A stretch of 64,000 nt of DNA. Origin: Haliclystus octoradiatus. Its lineage: Eukaryota > Cnidaria > Staurozoa > Stauromedusae > Haliclystidae. A program made the position numbers and the translations under genes. The stretch is from the NCBI GenBank assembly GCA_916610825.1, contig OU744454.1, forward strand, positions 3,681,821 through 3,745,820, written 5' to 3'. Below, piece after piece: positions 12,816 to 26,600 of the stretch. Under the pieces are notes generated by a model. The model was not told the origin of the DNA, did no database searches, and worked only from the letters and a program-made list of their open reading frames with translations. Each line of letters begins with the position of its first letter. Positions within the stretch are counted from its first letter, which is position 1.

Positions 12816-13026
12816 TGCGGCCTTGGTGTAGTGGCTAGGGTGTTGGACCACGGCCCGCAATCCCTGTCCGAAGCACTATAGGTTGGCGTCAGGAAGGGCA
12901 CCCGGCTATTAAACGCACACAAGCTTCAAAATACTAACAAATTAACCAACCACCCCGGTGAAAAAAAGCTGTAAGCTTATCCGGTTCGTGGAAAAATGAT
13001 AAATAAAAAAAAAAAAAAAAAAAAAA
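12816..13026 (+). mobile_element. tRNA-derived SINE, family 1, with a B-box deletion
   Basis: Same body as 3998-4215 but lacks about 16 bp covering gggtctcgggttcaa, so the pol III B box is broken. Ends in a poly(A) of about 20. Lies between the gene ending at 11035 and the last visible PSTPIP exon. Confidence 0.85.
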
Positions 13027-13962
13027 GAGTTTGGATGACAATACTATTACATAGTTTTAGTAATTAATTTGTATGTATGCATTACATTACGTGTAAATCA
13101 CAGCCAGAAAGGAGAACAAAATGTTTAGAAAATGATCGCTATAGGCAGGTGACCTCTTCGTCTATACAGGGTCGATTCATATTGCAACGAAACCTTTAAA
13201 GGGCCTTATGATTTGTTCAGGCCCTGGAATAGAGTATGAGACTCATACATGAGACTATGGCCTTTTTCTTAGCAAGTGGCGTATATAACAGCCAGCTATG
13301 GGATGTAGATAAATTGACCACTATATTCAGCCCTATTCAGCCCTGGGGTTGTTGCCCCTTCTGTATCGGGGGCTTGGCAAGGCTAATGAGATGCATTGTT
13401 TGATACCACTACGAGTTTTGAAAATATGAAATGCCACTGAAAATATACTGAAAACGTACTGTATAGGTAACTAACTTGGGCATTTTTCAGTACCTTCCAA
13501 ATTTCAAGGTGAGTTTCAGTAGCTTTTCAGAAGAATTAGAAGAATCTAGAAATTTGGTCTGGTGAATTTCAGTATGGTTTCAGTACCCAGGATGTAACAA
13601 AAGTTTTTGATCTTTCGGGAACTGTGTTGTTCGATTGTAAACCTTCTGGGATTGAATTTAGAATGAATGCTTCGTAGTTTTGAAGAATTGATCTCAGATA
13701 TTTGACCTACTTTGAAGCAAGAATCATGGATTTCAATACATGAGATCCAAAAATAATAAATTTTGAATAAGAAAATAATCATGATAAGATTGGAAACCTT
13801 CTGATTTTGTGCTGGCCTTCTGGGAACCAGGTTCCCATGATCCCGCACTTTGTGACAGCCTGTCAGTACCCAATCCCATTCCAGTGTGTTTTTAGTGGGT
13901 TTTTAGTAGCGATTTAGTATATCCAACATTCATAATGTATAGTGCCATGAAATTAATCATAC
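13027..13962. other. Stretch downstream of the last visible PSTPIP exon
   Basis: Searched on the minus strand for the missing SH3 C-terminal exon (a WW pair and a PSNY-like motif). None seen here, nor anywhere from 5.8 to 13.9 kb. Holds degraded repeat sequence (gtgacctcttcgtctatacag, gccagctatgggatg at about 13290) and one arm of the inverted repeat around exon 13. Confidence 0.45.
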
Positions 13963-14620
13963 CTGTATTATATCGCCTCTTCTGAACGTCAATTCAGCAT
14001 CACATTGTGCCTTATAATCATATGCAGCACGAACCTTCTTTGGTACAGGATTAACTGAGGGTTCTGCTTTAATACTAAGTTCTTGAATAGACGAATAATC
14101 AGAGTCTGAAAGAAAGAATATTAATAATGGTAGCAATAATCCATAATCATGGGTTACAGAACACAAAATAAAGTGAATTTATTTTATTTTTATTTTAAAC
14201 CGAATATTTATACAGGATAGAAACTTCAGCAATTTCTGTTATCAATGGTTCTTCCAGGTGTAAAAATTAATACTGTAATATGTCAAATAAAAAGTTTTGA
14301 TAAAGGTGCAATTTATTATCAATGTTGAGTAATTTTGATACTATAAATAATAAAACATATTTCTTCCATTACATATTCAGAGTGTTTATTTTAGGTAATT
14401 CAACACTAAAACAATTATTTGGTATTTTCTATTCAATCCTGTCTATAAAAAGCTACCTGTCTATAATGGTCAATTAATCTACCCTCGTAGCTGGCTGTTA
14501 TATACAGGTTTCATTGTATCAGTAAAATTAATTGTGATCCAGGTTGTTGTAAAGTGCAGGATCATGTGAGCCTGGTTCCTAGTTTCCAAGAAGGCCAGCA
14601 TAAATTTAGAAGGTTTTCAA
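13791..14620. repeat. Inverted repeat bracketing the SH3 exon
   Basis: 13791-13853 (contains accttctgattttgtgctgg and accaggttcccatgatcc) is the inverted complement of 14551-14620 (contains gcaggatcatgtgagcctgg and ccagcataaatttagaaggt), with scattered mismatches. The arms lie about 110 bp beyond one side and 445 bp beyond the other side of exon 13963-14105. A third, weaker copy is near 15985-16070. Confidence 0.7.
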
Positions 14621-17600
14621 TTAGCAAGATTGCTTTCGTATAAGAAGTCGTTTGCTAGTAATCTTCAAAGAAAACCTCAATAGCAACAAATTTGAAATTT
14701 TATTCTGAACAATGTCTTGATTTTAACTATTTTAGCTCTCTCCATTGTACCCTTCCCTATTATGTTGCATGCTTCCTAATTAAATTAAAGTATGTGTTTG
14801 GGCGAAAACCGCACTATTATAAGTAACTATTTACAACATTCCAAATAGCCTCGTTTAGTAAGAAGTTAACCTCCTTTTATGTAAGCATGTGTAATATTGT
14901 AATAATGAACCTTTTTAATGAAATAATAATGTAGTATAGATAGTTCGATTTTGTATTAGTCAGTCAGTTATGCCAAGTTTTGCGTTAGTTATGTTGGAGT
15001 GTTGAGCTAACTCCTCATAGAAAGAAAGCAAAGTAAGAAGTATTTTGGTAGGTAAGAGGATAAATTTGATTATGTAGCAACAAATAAGGATTAGTATGCT
15101 TCTTCTTCTTACGCAATCTTGGTATTGTTTTACCATACTAGTTTGTGTTTGCCCATGCTGACATGATAGACCGAGCACCACATATCTAAAACAGCAGGTT
15201 TCTCCAGGCAGCTTGAAATTCACACAAAATGTTCATAAATATACCATAAATACTTTCCTGTTTCTTGTTTTAGTCAAACTTTATTGTGGAGCTCACCAAC
15301 AATGAATTTGTAAATCATTTCACGGTCAGAGCACTCTTTTATTAATACATTTCGTGTTTTCGCCATGCTTCTATGGATTCGCAAAATCAAGGGAGAACAA
15401 AATAATCACAGACCATGAAGCTCACATGCAACATTTTCTTCAAAACGATAAGAATGCTTTGACCGTGAATCATGAAATATAAATTGGATTTTTGAAGGGT
15501 TCACAATAAAATTGAATTGAAACAAGAAATAGGAAATTGTTCAACATATTTTCATGAATACTTTTATGTGATTTTCAAGTTGCCGCAGAAACGTGCCGTT
15601 TTAGTTCTGTGGCGCTCCGTCTATAATACGTACCAATGGAATCCAATCCTCTATTTAATTGTCCCCTGTCCCCAATCTATCCCATCAAGAACATAATCTA
15701 TTATCATTGTTACCTTCTTTATCTGGTACAGTGTTAGGAGCCATGTTTGATGTATATGAATAAGTAGCATTAACAAGTCTACTTTGTGGATGAATACTAC
15801 TACTACTTGGTTTTCTAATAAACACATCATGATGCGGATGTTGATTAAAGGATATGTTATGCGCTGGATTGTAGTAATTTTCATAATGTACAGATGCTAA
15901 AACGGGAAAAAGATAATAATATTAATAATATTACATTTTATTGTTAATCAATGACTGAGAGTCACCTTGTAAGCGCAAGTGCTTGTTTATTGGGGGCTGA
16001 CAAGGAACCAAACCCTGGCCTCCCGCACACGGGGTCCGATAGAATTTTTTACTCTCAGAAATCCTTAGATTTTTGAAGACTTTCTTCAGAATTTTTATGA
16101 TTTAGAATATAACATTCCACAACCTTTTTTCACATGTTCCACACAAAGCAGGTTTGATGTGAGTTTGTGCTACGTTGTCCTTACACTTTAGGTAAGTAAG
16201 TAATTGAGATGGTATCCCCCTACCGAAGGCACCTGAACCACTCCCCTATTTCTAGAGGAATGGCTCTTTTCTCTAAGATCAATGATTTTAAATGCTCCTT
16301 GTTGATCTCAGACGCGACATTGCAGATCAATTCCATCAGATTTCATGCAGATAGGTCTCGATTTTCAATGCACAAGGTTACTCCGCAGCTACTCACAATA
16401 CAATTCCCTCTGGATCATTTTATCCGCAATCTTAGATGGTACTCATTGAGTCATTTGATGTTTCAGATAAAGTCAAGGCTGAGTGAGTTGACCTTAGGGG
16501 GATTTCAACCACAGTCGATCAGACATAACCAGATCTGAAGTTCAGCTGCTCTGTCATCCATCTAAGCTAATCCGCCCTTACGTGAATCATGTTTTGATGG
16601 TTCATTAGTCATAATGGCACAATAATCAATCTAAATTGGAATGTCTATCCGTTGAGTAGAAGAAGAAAAATGTTTTATAACATTAAAATATAATTGAAGA
16701 CAGCTGCTGCAAGCTTTCTGATGTTTCATGAGACTTCTGCAATTCTTCTGGATTGTAACTTTTTATCAAACATCTGCATGCACAACGCACATAGTTGTTT
16801 ACGGCACATAATCAAAATTGATCAAATATTGCCAAACATGTCATGATGAAACATTCAAAAGACCAAAAGAATTTTGTCCAAGTGGAACAGGTCTTTGTTT
16901 TGGAGTGACAAAAAATGACGTCATCAAATTGGACAATAAGAAGAAAAACGATATACAGTAGTGTAAATTGTCAACAACGCACCATGACACTGAAGGCATC
17001 TCTGCCATTCGGCATTCATGAACTCTTTTGAAACTAATATGCAATGTTGTGATCAATATAAGTAATGGACATTGGACATGTTTTTTCATTGTTCTCGAAT
17101 AAAAAACCACTCCTCTGACAACAAACTGAAACCGGTCTGGTCACCCACGAATCGTGCAGTCATCTAGCCTGCGTACCAACCCTGAGGTTTTGATGGTTTC
17201 AGAAACAAACCTCTGGATTGGTACGCAGGCTAGCGGTCACTCTGCCATTGAGCTAATAATGCAATATGATTTGATATGAATTTGTAGCTTTGCATACCAG
17301 GTCTAGCAGAACCTGTTTGCTTCATTTGTATAAATTGCTGGATGTCATTAATTTCATCGCAGTGTTCTAATGCCATCCTCATCTTTTCATTCATCTAAAA
17401 AATAATATAAATATTTCATCAACTATCAAGCACATCTCTCTCAAATCAGTATAAACAACTAGATATATATTAAATATAAAATGTGGTAGACACTACGATT
17501 GATAGAGCGACGGTTCATGTTGCAGCGGTTGAGGCAAAGATGTCAGGATTGCCTTTATTTAACGGTGGTGTAATCAACATTGGAAAAGTTGACTGTCAGA

Positions 17601-20600
17601 TAATTCCATTTAAGAATTACAGAAGGCTACAAAGTACATCGAGGAGGATTAGCTCAGATGGCAAAGCAACCAAACTTCAGATCTGATCAACTGTGAATCA
17701 AATGAGTACCATCTAAGGATGACGGATGGAATGGTCCAGAGAGAATTGCATTGTGAGTAGCTGCGGCGCATCGTTGCGCATTGACAATCAAGGCCTATCT
17801 ACCATGAAGTCTGTTGAAATTGATCTGCAGTGTAACGGCTGAGATCAATAAAGAGCATTTAACATTATTGCACTCAGTGAAAAAGCCATTCTCCTAGAAA
17901 TAGGGGAGTGGTACGGGTGCCTTCGGTAGGGCGACACCGTCTACATTACTTTATTTAACCACTCTAAAGATGTACATAAGCCATCCGAGTTTATCGTCAA
18001 TTTTCATTTCTTATCGTTTATACTTTACAAATAGAATAAATTCGGGCAATTCTATTGAATTATTGGGAATCACAGAGCAATAAAACGCTTATAACTCCAA
18101 TCTTATAACTTATAACTCTTCTAGAAATAGAGGAGTGGTACAGGTGCCTTCAGTAGGGCGTTACCGTCTCAATTACTTTTACAAAGTACATAGTTGTGTT
18201 TTGCAGCTTTCTTTCAAAAAATTCAAAATGCCTCCAAATTATTTAAGCTATTAATTTAAAATGGCAAACCCAACTAGCATTGTTGATCCTCTGTTGATTT
18301 TTAATTTTTCTAGAATAATCCAAACTTGTTTGCATGGAAGACAAATTGTTTACCTAGTAAAATGTTAGCTCAATAGGCCTGATCATTTAAAACCAATATT
18401 GAACGATGCCCATGGCCATACGTTCATGAGCAAGGATTTGTTGAAAACGTTGAATATATTTCCATTTTATAAATCAAGTATTAAACACTTTCTTGTGCAA
18501 TATGGGTTGGATAAGAGACGGGTTGCTATTAGACACTCAAAAAGCTTCAGAAAAACACTCCGCGGCGCAGCTCTTGATTTTCTTACGCAGTTCTCGTGCC
18601 TCATCTCATGACGCAACACTTGTGTTTATATAACCCATATTGCACAAAAAGTTTTTAACAGTTGTACTACAGTCAAACTTGTTATAACATTCACCTCGGT
18701 ACAGCAGCCACTTGTCTATAGTGGTCACTCTTCCAATGTCTATAATAGTATTTTCTATTGAATCAAACCTGTATATAAAGGCCACCTGTCTATAGTGGTC
18801 AATCGATCCACCTCTAGTAGCTGGCTGTTATATACAGGTTTCACTGTATATAAATTTTTCTTACAAGATCAACATTGACTGTAGTCATTGAGCCAACATT
18901 AGAATAGATCCACATGGAATTGCGCAAGAATTTGATTCTCTCTTCTTCAAGTGCTTGAAATTGCTATAATGAGAAACAATTTATATCAGTCAAACCTGAT
19001 ATAGTGACCACCTGTCTATGAGGTCATTATCTAGCAATGTTCAAAATACAATTTTCTATTGCAACAATCCTGTATATAAAGGCCATCTGTGTATAGCCGT
19101 CAATTTCTCGATATCTGTTAACTGGCTGTTATATACAGGTTTCACTGTACTGTACTAGCAAAGAATATCCCAAGTTGATAGGTCGAATTTGTGGATTGAA
19201 TCACTACAGTTAAACCTGTATATAATATATGCCTTTGGTAGGGCGACACCAGAGCCATCTATTTACAAGAGTTGGGACACGCTTTCATGTGCCGCTATCG
19301 TCTCCAATTGGACAGATGCCAGTCACGTGATATTTGGATGCCATCTTTGTTCTTTTGGAAACAGGTTCTCAATCATTTCAAGTGAAACGCGCGAAAAAAT
19401 ACAATACAATATGGCTGAAAAAACACACAACATTCTCCTGCACATGCGCACTGTTAAAAACGTGCTCGGGTCCAGGCAAAAAGATACAAAAATGGCAGAA
19501 GTGTCCCAACTCTTGTAAATAGATGGCTCTGGGCGACACTGTCTACATTACTTTTACTTTGTATAAAACAGCCAGCTATGAGATGTTGATAAATTGACAA
19601 CTATAGATAGATAGATTTAATTTGCATGACAAAAAATAAATAAAAATGCCATGACAGGCAGAATACAGGGTAAAAGGTTAGTGATACCGCTTATGTACAG
19701 CCTAATATAAAACTAAAATTTAGAAATATTTGCAATAGGTGCTGAAATTCACAGTATCCAAATCTGTACGGAATTTATTTAAATTTTTATTGAGAACTAT
19801 AGAGTCTGGAAGACAATTCCACCAAGGAATGACTCTCAAGGCAAAGGAATGTTTGACTATCTCAAGACGAGGTATGATGTTACTTTGCAGCATCATAAAA
19901 TGGCCATGAAGGGCATATTTGGATGACTTAATTGAAAACATATCTGTAAAGTCTACATCTATTAGGCCATTTAAAATTTTAAATACAAGGCACAAGTCTT
20001 GCTTAAGGCGACGAAGTTCTAATGGTTCCAAATTAAAAGTTAATCCAAAGTTATATGCAGGTGGTCGTTATATAGAGGTAACTGTTATAATAGGTTGATT
20101 GTATCGTTTGATATTAGATGTTATAAATAATATTATGTTGGATGTAGCTTGTAACTTGAATAAGGAAAGGTTAACATAATGAGCTCTATGGAGCAAAATG
20201 TTTCACAATTGTACAGTCAAACCTGTCCTTCCGGACACCTGTCTTAACCGGACACCTCAACGTCTTCTATTGACATTTTCAATAGGTTTTCCGCTGCCGT
20301 AAGCGGACAATGTCAACGGATTGTTCAAAGCAGTCAACCTGGATTATGATAAGATGACTAAAAAGAGAGAAAATGTTATTATCCGAATCAAAGAGTTGGT
20401 AAGTTTTTTAACAAGTACAGTTAAACCTGTTATAACCGTCACCTCTATACAGCGGCCACCTGTCTATAGTGGTCACTCTTGCAATGACTAAAATACTATT
20501 TTCTATTGAATCAAACCTGTATATAAAGGCCACCTGTCTATAGTGGTCAACCTCTCGCAGCCGTTATATACAGGTTTCTCTGTACTTACATTACAAGATT

Positions 20601-23600
20601 GTTCTGTCTCATTTTCCCATTTTATTCGTATCTCTTCTAAGGTTGTCACTGAATATTGATATGCTGTGTCTAAAAACAGAATTCAAATTTCAAAAATTAT
20701 TGTTGGACTATAAAAATGCTAGACATTTTGCATAAGGTATTTGGAAGCAGGGACATCAAGAGAGTGGCTTAAGCGGGATAACTGCCCCTGGGCCCCGCCA
20801 ATTTATACTTTATAGAGCCCGCAAAGTATTGTATTTTGCAAAAATTTCCTAGCAAAACGGGACAATATTTTCAGGACAACATTTTTAAAAATCCCTAAGG
20901 CCCACATGTTTTCTCTGCAGCCTTGTTTGGAAGAACAGTAACAACTTTGGACCAGCTAGCGCTCATCTGTTGAAAGTTAAAATATGACATGTGATGTATT
21001 TGTTGCATTCTACAAACCGATTGGAAATTAATAACTATTCACAAAACATTGAAAGACGAAATTTCAAACGAAATAACTGCAAAGATGTAGAAGGATTATT
21101 GAGGAGTACAAAAATAGACGAGACAGAAAATACCAAACAGGATAGCCAAGAACGGAAACAAGAAACAACATGAATTTTGCAACGAGAAAATAATAAAAAC
21201 GAATAAAACATTGATGGACCAGACCAGAGTTAAATACTGGATTAAATGAAATGAGAATATATCATTCATTTTGCAGAGATACAAAACCTCACCAAAATTA
21301 AAACTCAAAAGTATTCATTTATTTGATTGTTACATCTGTACATCATTTTTACATTTTGTGGCTTGAAAATCCACACAAATTAATTTTAGTCTTACCAGAA
21401 GATTCTGCTGCAGTTTTGGCCTTTGAGGATCTAGTTCTCAACTGAATTTGAAAAAAAAAAAAAAAATTGGGGGTAAGCGTATAGCCTCGTCACTTGAGCA
21501 CTTTATAAGCTCTGCAAGTTCTTTAGAAGAGGCACTATATAGGCTTTGTTCTCTATGGTCCTGTGCCATACAATGTAATAAAGATAATACAGTATCATAA
21601 AATACTTTCTATGAAAAGGAAATGAAATTTGAATTTTCGGGAATATAATAATTTCATGAACAGAAAAAGTAAACTTTTCTGTAAATTTCAGGGGATATTT
21701 CCTAAAATGTGATTCCAGGATTAGTTGCAATGCCCTGAAATTGTAATTTCTGCAGGGTCTGGCAAAAGTAGGTACTAACATCAAAGAATTTAGATGCAGA
21801 AGGATTTCAAAAGGCCAAACAAAATTCAAAATAAAATTTTCTACATAAATAATAAAAACATCAATTTTCTTCTAAATTTTCTTTAGACTTTTGGATCTAG
21901 GATTTTTGTTTTGTTTTGGATTTAACATTTATCCACAAACCGGGTAAGCTTACAGCTTTTTTTCACCGGGGTGGTTGGCTAATTTGTTAGTATTTTGAAG
22001 TTTGGGTGCGTTCAATAGCTACCCATCATCCTGACGTTAACCTATAGTGCCCCGGTCAGGGATTGGGCCCGAGACCATGCGGGCCGTGGTCCAACGCCTT
22101 AGCCACTACACCAAGGCCGCAAGAACAAAGACTGCTTGCAGGATTCCAACATAGTTGAGCCCTCACTCTGAGTAATACTGGTGACTAAGCCAGAAAAATG
22201 TACCATTAAATTAAGCAAAATCAATATACCCTTTCTTCTTCTTTTGGTGTAAGAATAGATTTAGTTTCAAGTGCTTCTTTGGCTCCGTCCGATTCTCTAC
22301 ATTTCTGTTCATAATAACGTTTGGCCTAAAAAGATGAATATATAGAAATTTATCAAATATATAAGCTAGATGATTCATAGAAAAGACATAATGTACTATT
22401 TTTGAAACTCTGCGTTTCATGTCACGCCTATCATGTAATATGAGTAAGCCTTCGTACTAGCCCTGAGGCTTGTTTCTTTAACCACAGGGTCTGTGAACTG
22501 AAGTGTGATTTTCCTCCCATTGAGTTGCACATATTATGATCAAGATCACTGTGGAGGCTGCTAGCTAGAGTTTGACGAAGAGTTCTGATTTTATGACAAT
22601 AGATTTTTTCTGACAGTGTATGAATCGGGATGTGAATAATTTACCAAATTTATAATGTTGTTATTTTCGATGGGCGGTACATCACACTGATTTTCTCCTT
22701 ACATGCCCTTTTGTGCGCTTTAAAGCTATAGCCCATAGAAAACTGTGCGTCAATTGCTTATTGTATAGCTTTTTCAAAATCAATTTAAATCAATCGGAAT
22801 TTCAGAAAAATATTCATCAATTTTACAATAATTAAACAATTGAAATGATATGTAATAATCAAATTTATATTGCTTACCGTCACATTACTATAATTTATTA
22901 TTACCCTTTTTATCGAAATGATATTTACACACATCAAATCTTAATTTATGTTGTCATAATGATCACTAACCTTGGTCATATTTTCATAACAAGTTTTTTT
23001 TTCCTTTTGAATGCGTTTCATTTTGTCATCAATCTGAAAGAATACAGTAAATTAAATTTACTACAGCATTCATCGCTATCATGGTCTGTCAAAAGATTTA
23101 TCGTTACTAGAAATCTAGAACATTAAATAAGCGGCGTGTTTGGTCTGTAATTGGTATGTGTGCATAATGCTATGATTCATTATGTCAAAGCCATTTATTT
23201 CAGCAAATCAAGTCAAATTTTTTTATGAACACATTTGCAATGTTGTTGCAATTGTTATTTGTTGAAGGTGGTTGTTTTATTCGCTGCTGAAATTTTATGC
23301 TGCTCATTATTAAAGGGTTACCACATACTTGCCATGTTTGTATTCATATTTACTGAAAGAGAACAAGTAGGGAGACACAAGTGAAGCGCGATCCGGAGTG
23401 TCTCCCAACTTGAATACAAACATTTGCAAGCATGTTGTAGCCCTTTTCTAAAATAAAACAAATGTCGGAATTTCATTCGACAGTGAATTTTCAATACATG
23501 AATTCACAATTTAAAATTCAATTAAAATTCATAAACCAAGCAAAGGGAATCCAACAACAAGATTGTTATTGTTGAATAAAGAAATACATGCATATGTTAA

Positions 23601-26600
23601 GAAGGTCTGTAATATAAATTGTTCACTAATTCTCTAGGGAAACATTGTACTAATTCATCATCATCATCATCATTTATTCAGAACCTTTAAGTTATACAAA
23701 CTTTTTTTCAAAGGACTGATTGTTATTTAAGTTTTAGGTTCACCTTCAAACAGCGTAGCCTAGTAAATTGTCTTTCATTCTATGTTTTTATTTTGAATGT
23801 TGCATGACCAATAACTCATTTACCATGCTTTTCAATAAATAAAAATATCTTGAGATAAATGAAGTTTTATAAATCGTTGCCATTATTGAGATATTTATTG
23901 GATTGTTATCAAAAAGTTATAAATTCTGTACTTTATCACAGATCAAACTTTTTGAAGCTTGCGGTTTTTCCCGGTTTTCAGAGCCATGATTTACCCTAGG
24001 ATTTCATGAATGCTCTTTCGACCAATCAGATCGCAGAAAACCATACTAAATATGTTTCTTGTATGTTTTTCGTTTTAGAAAAGCATGCATGCATTGGTTT
24101 TGCCATGCTCCAATGCAAATTCCTGCACTTGGGATGATGTCCGACACTCGGAAAGCTAGAATATACTCGCCTGCAGCTTGTTTATTCATCACACTTCAGT
24201 CGTGTCTCTCGACATCACTTGTGCAGGAATTTTGCGATGAAGCAAGACAACCTGTGCATAAACCCTTAATTGAAGAATATAAATGTTTACAGTACCTTTA
24301 ATCTCTCTATTTTTTGTCGCTCTCTAAAATCTTTGACATTTTTTTCAATTTCTTCTGTTAACTTTTGAGCAGCAGAGCAGTGTGTATTGCCAATACATTC
24401 AGTTTCTAATTAAAAATAAATTAAAAATAAAACAAAATTATTACAAAACAACCATCACAACGTAGATCAACAGAGATAAATAAATATATTCTTAAATTGC
24501 GTTTCCAATAATATTGGCCTTATTTTGCTGTTAGCAATTAAAAAAAGACAATTAACAAACGCTTCTTGCACTACCCGAGGAAATTACCTCTGAACCACAG
24601 AAAACAGTACGCCAGGTTCTGCATTGCACTATAAGCCTATTTAACCAGTACCAATGTACATAGCTTAACAAAATTAGAAATAATGAATGTAGGCTACTAC
24701 TAACCTCTCTTCAATGTGTCCCAAGCAGCTCGCATCGTTCTGCAAAATAGAAAATCAGAAATAACTGTAACATAGACAATATGATCCATGCAAAATTTAA
24801 TACATTAGATATGTTGTATTTAGACACAAATGAAGCTTCCATGGCGGTCATTTCCATACCCATAAAATGCTCAATTAGGTCGAAATGTTGGATTTGCTGT
24901 TGATTTTTGTATGAAATGAACAGACACCATTTTGTTTGAGTAAGTACAAATAGTCAGATGAAGTGGCTTCAAAATTGGATGTGTTTCTTAATGGAACGCT
25001 CTATCCAGTCTTTTATGTAGATCAGCCGTTGTAGATTATAGGAGCATCACCATATAAATTGTAACAAAACGGGAAAATACTACATACAGCCAAAGTTCCA
25101 AACCCTATAAACGATCACCTATATACAACAGCCACTTGTATATAGGGGGCACATTTGCAATGTCTAAAATAATATTTTCTATTGAATCAACCATGTATAT
25201 AAATACCACCTGACCTGCATATAACCGTAAATTGCTAATTTCATAGCTGGCTGTTATAAACATGTTTGACTGTATCTCTTCTCCAAGCACCTTGGAGTCC
25301 AATTTTGGTGGAGACAGGTTAGCACGAGTTTAGCTGCCTAACGAACGAATGAGTAACTCCCACCAACCAAGCACCAATCCCAAAACCCCACCAAAGGGTG
25401 GGGATTTTAATTGTAACTATATATCATGTAGTTGAGGTTAAAATCCAGACCTTTTTGAGGGGGTTCGAAGTACGTCCTACGTATAATCGTTATGCTGGAA
25501 TTGCCTCGTTTGAATGTATGCCATCAGATGCCACGAGGCATAAGTGCACTGCATTACCTGGAATCATGTGATCTTGGTCAGCCTCTTCTCCACAACAGAG
25601 GGTAAGTCTCGTGATACTGTAAGGGTGTAGTCATTCTTGCATGTGCTAGCTTGCTAGCAGGTCGATAACGAACGAACGAATTCGCATTTAATTAAACGCA
25701 ACGCAAATATGTCAAGACGTACACGAAACAGTCGTGATTCGATTGCTTCCCACCCGCCCTCTCCATTACTGTCTTTGCTGATTATACTTTAGATAAGTTA
25801 GCAGGTATTTAGTCTCATATAGGCTAGGCTTTGTTCGACACTATAGTGACTGCTATTAGATGAATGTAGAGTCTATGTTTGAGTTAATATTTCTGTATAA
25901 AAATGTAGAATGTCTAACCTTTATTTCAACAGGGTAGTTTTAATTTCTCCACTGAATATCAGTGTGACGGTGCTTGGTTCGAGTGGTGGAGACAGGTTAG
26001 CACGAGTTTAGCTGCCTAACGAACGAATGAGTAACTCCCACCAACCAAGCACCAATCCCAAAACCCCACCAAAGGGTGGGGATTTTAATTACAATAAAAT
26101 CAAATAATATCACAGAAGCTCATACATTTTGGTATTTATATAGATGGGAAATTGATTTTGAGTTTCTATTTTAGATAACTTTCATAGACTGTATGGAAAG
26201 TGGAAGGCTGAAAAATAATTTTTTTGTGGGGATATAAAATAAGGTAGGAATATGAGAGTTTGTATTGAGAACTGAAACTAGAAATCAGTTTTGCGTGGGA
26301 ATAGCCGACTAAGCGATTTAAGGTATGACATTAAAAAAAGGAAACTACTGCTTAGGTGTTCCCTTTGAATATATAAAAAACATCTTTTGAGTCAAATTCA
26401 CCCAAAAGAGCTCCTGGCAAATTATAAAGAAAACAGAAAAATGATGTTTATTGTATTTAATTTAAATCATACCCAATTTCTTCGTTGCCACCGGCATTTT
26501 GAGATATTTTTATTAAACTTTTACCATATTCATCTTCTGCTTTTGCCCTGATTCCAAATGAATAAGAAAAATCAGTTAAGAAGTACTGATTTTTAGATTT

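Noticed and set aside
13546-13848. A 100-codon frame on -, considered as the missing PSTPIP last exon
   Set aside because: It lacks SH3 motifs (no WW, no PxxY) and overlaps an inverted-repeat arm.
16209-16538. A 109-codon frame on +
   Set aside because: It is the inverted copy of SINE family 2 read antisense.
19189-19522. Two overlapping frames of 109 and 62 codons
   Set aside because: They lie entirely within the hAT MITE and its inverted ends, with no protein similarity that I recognise.
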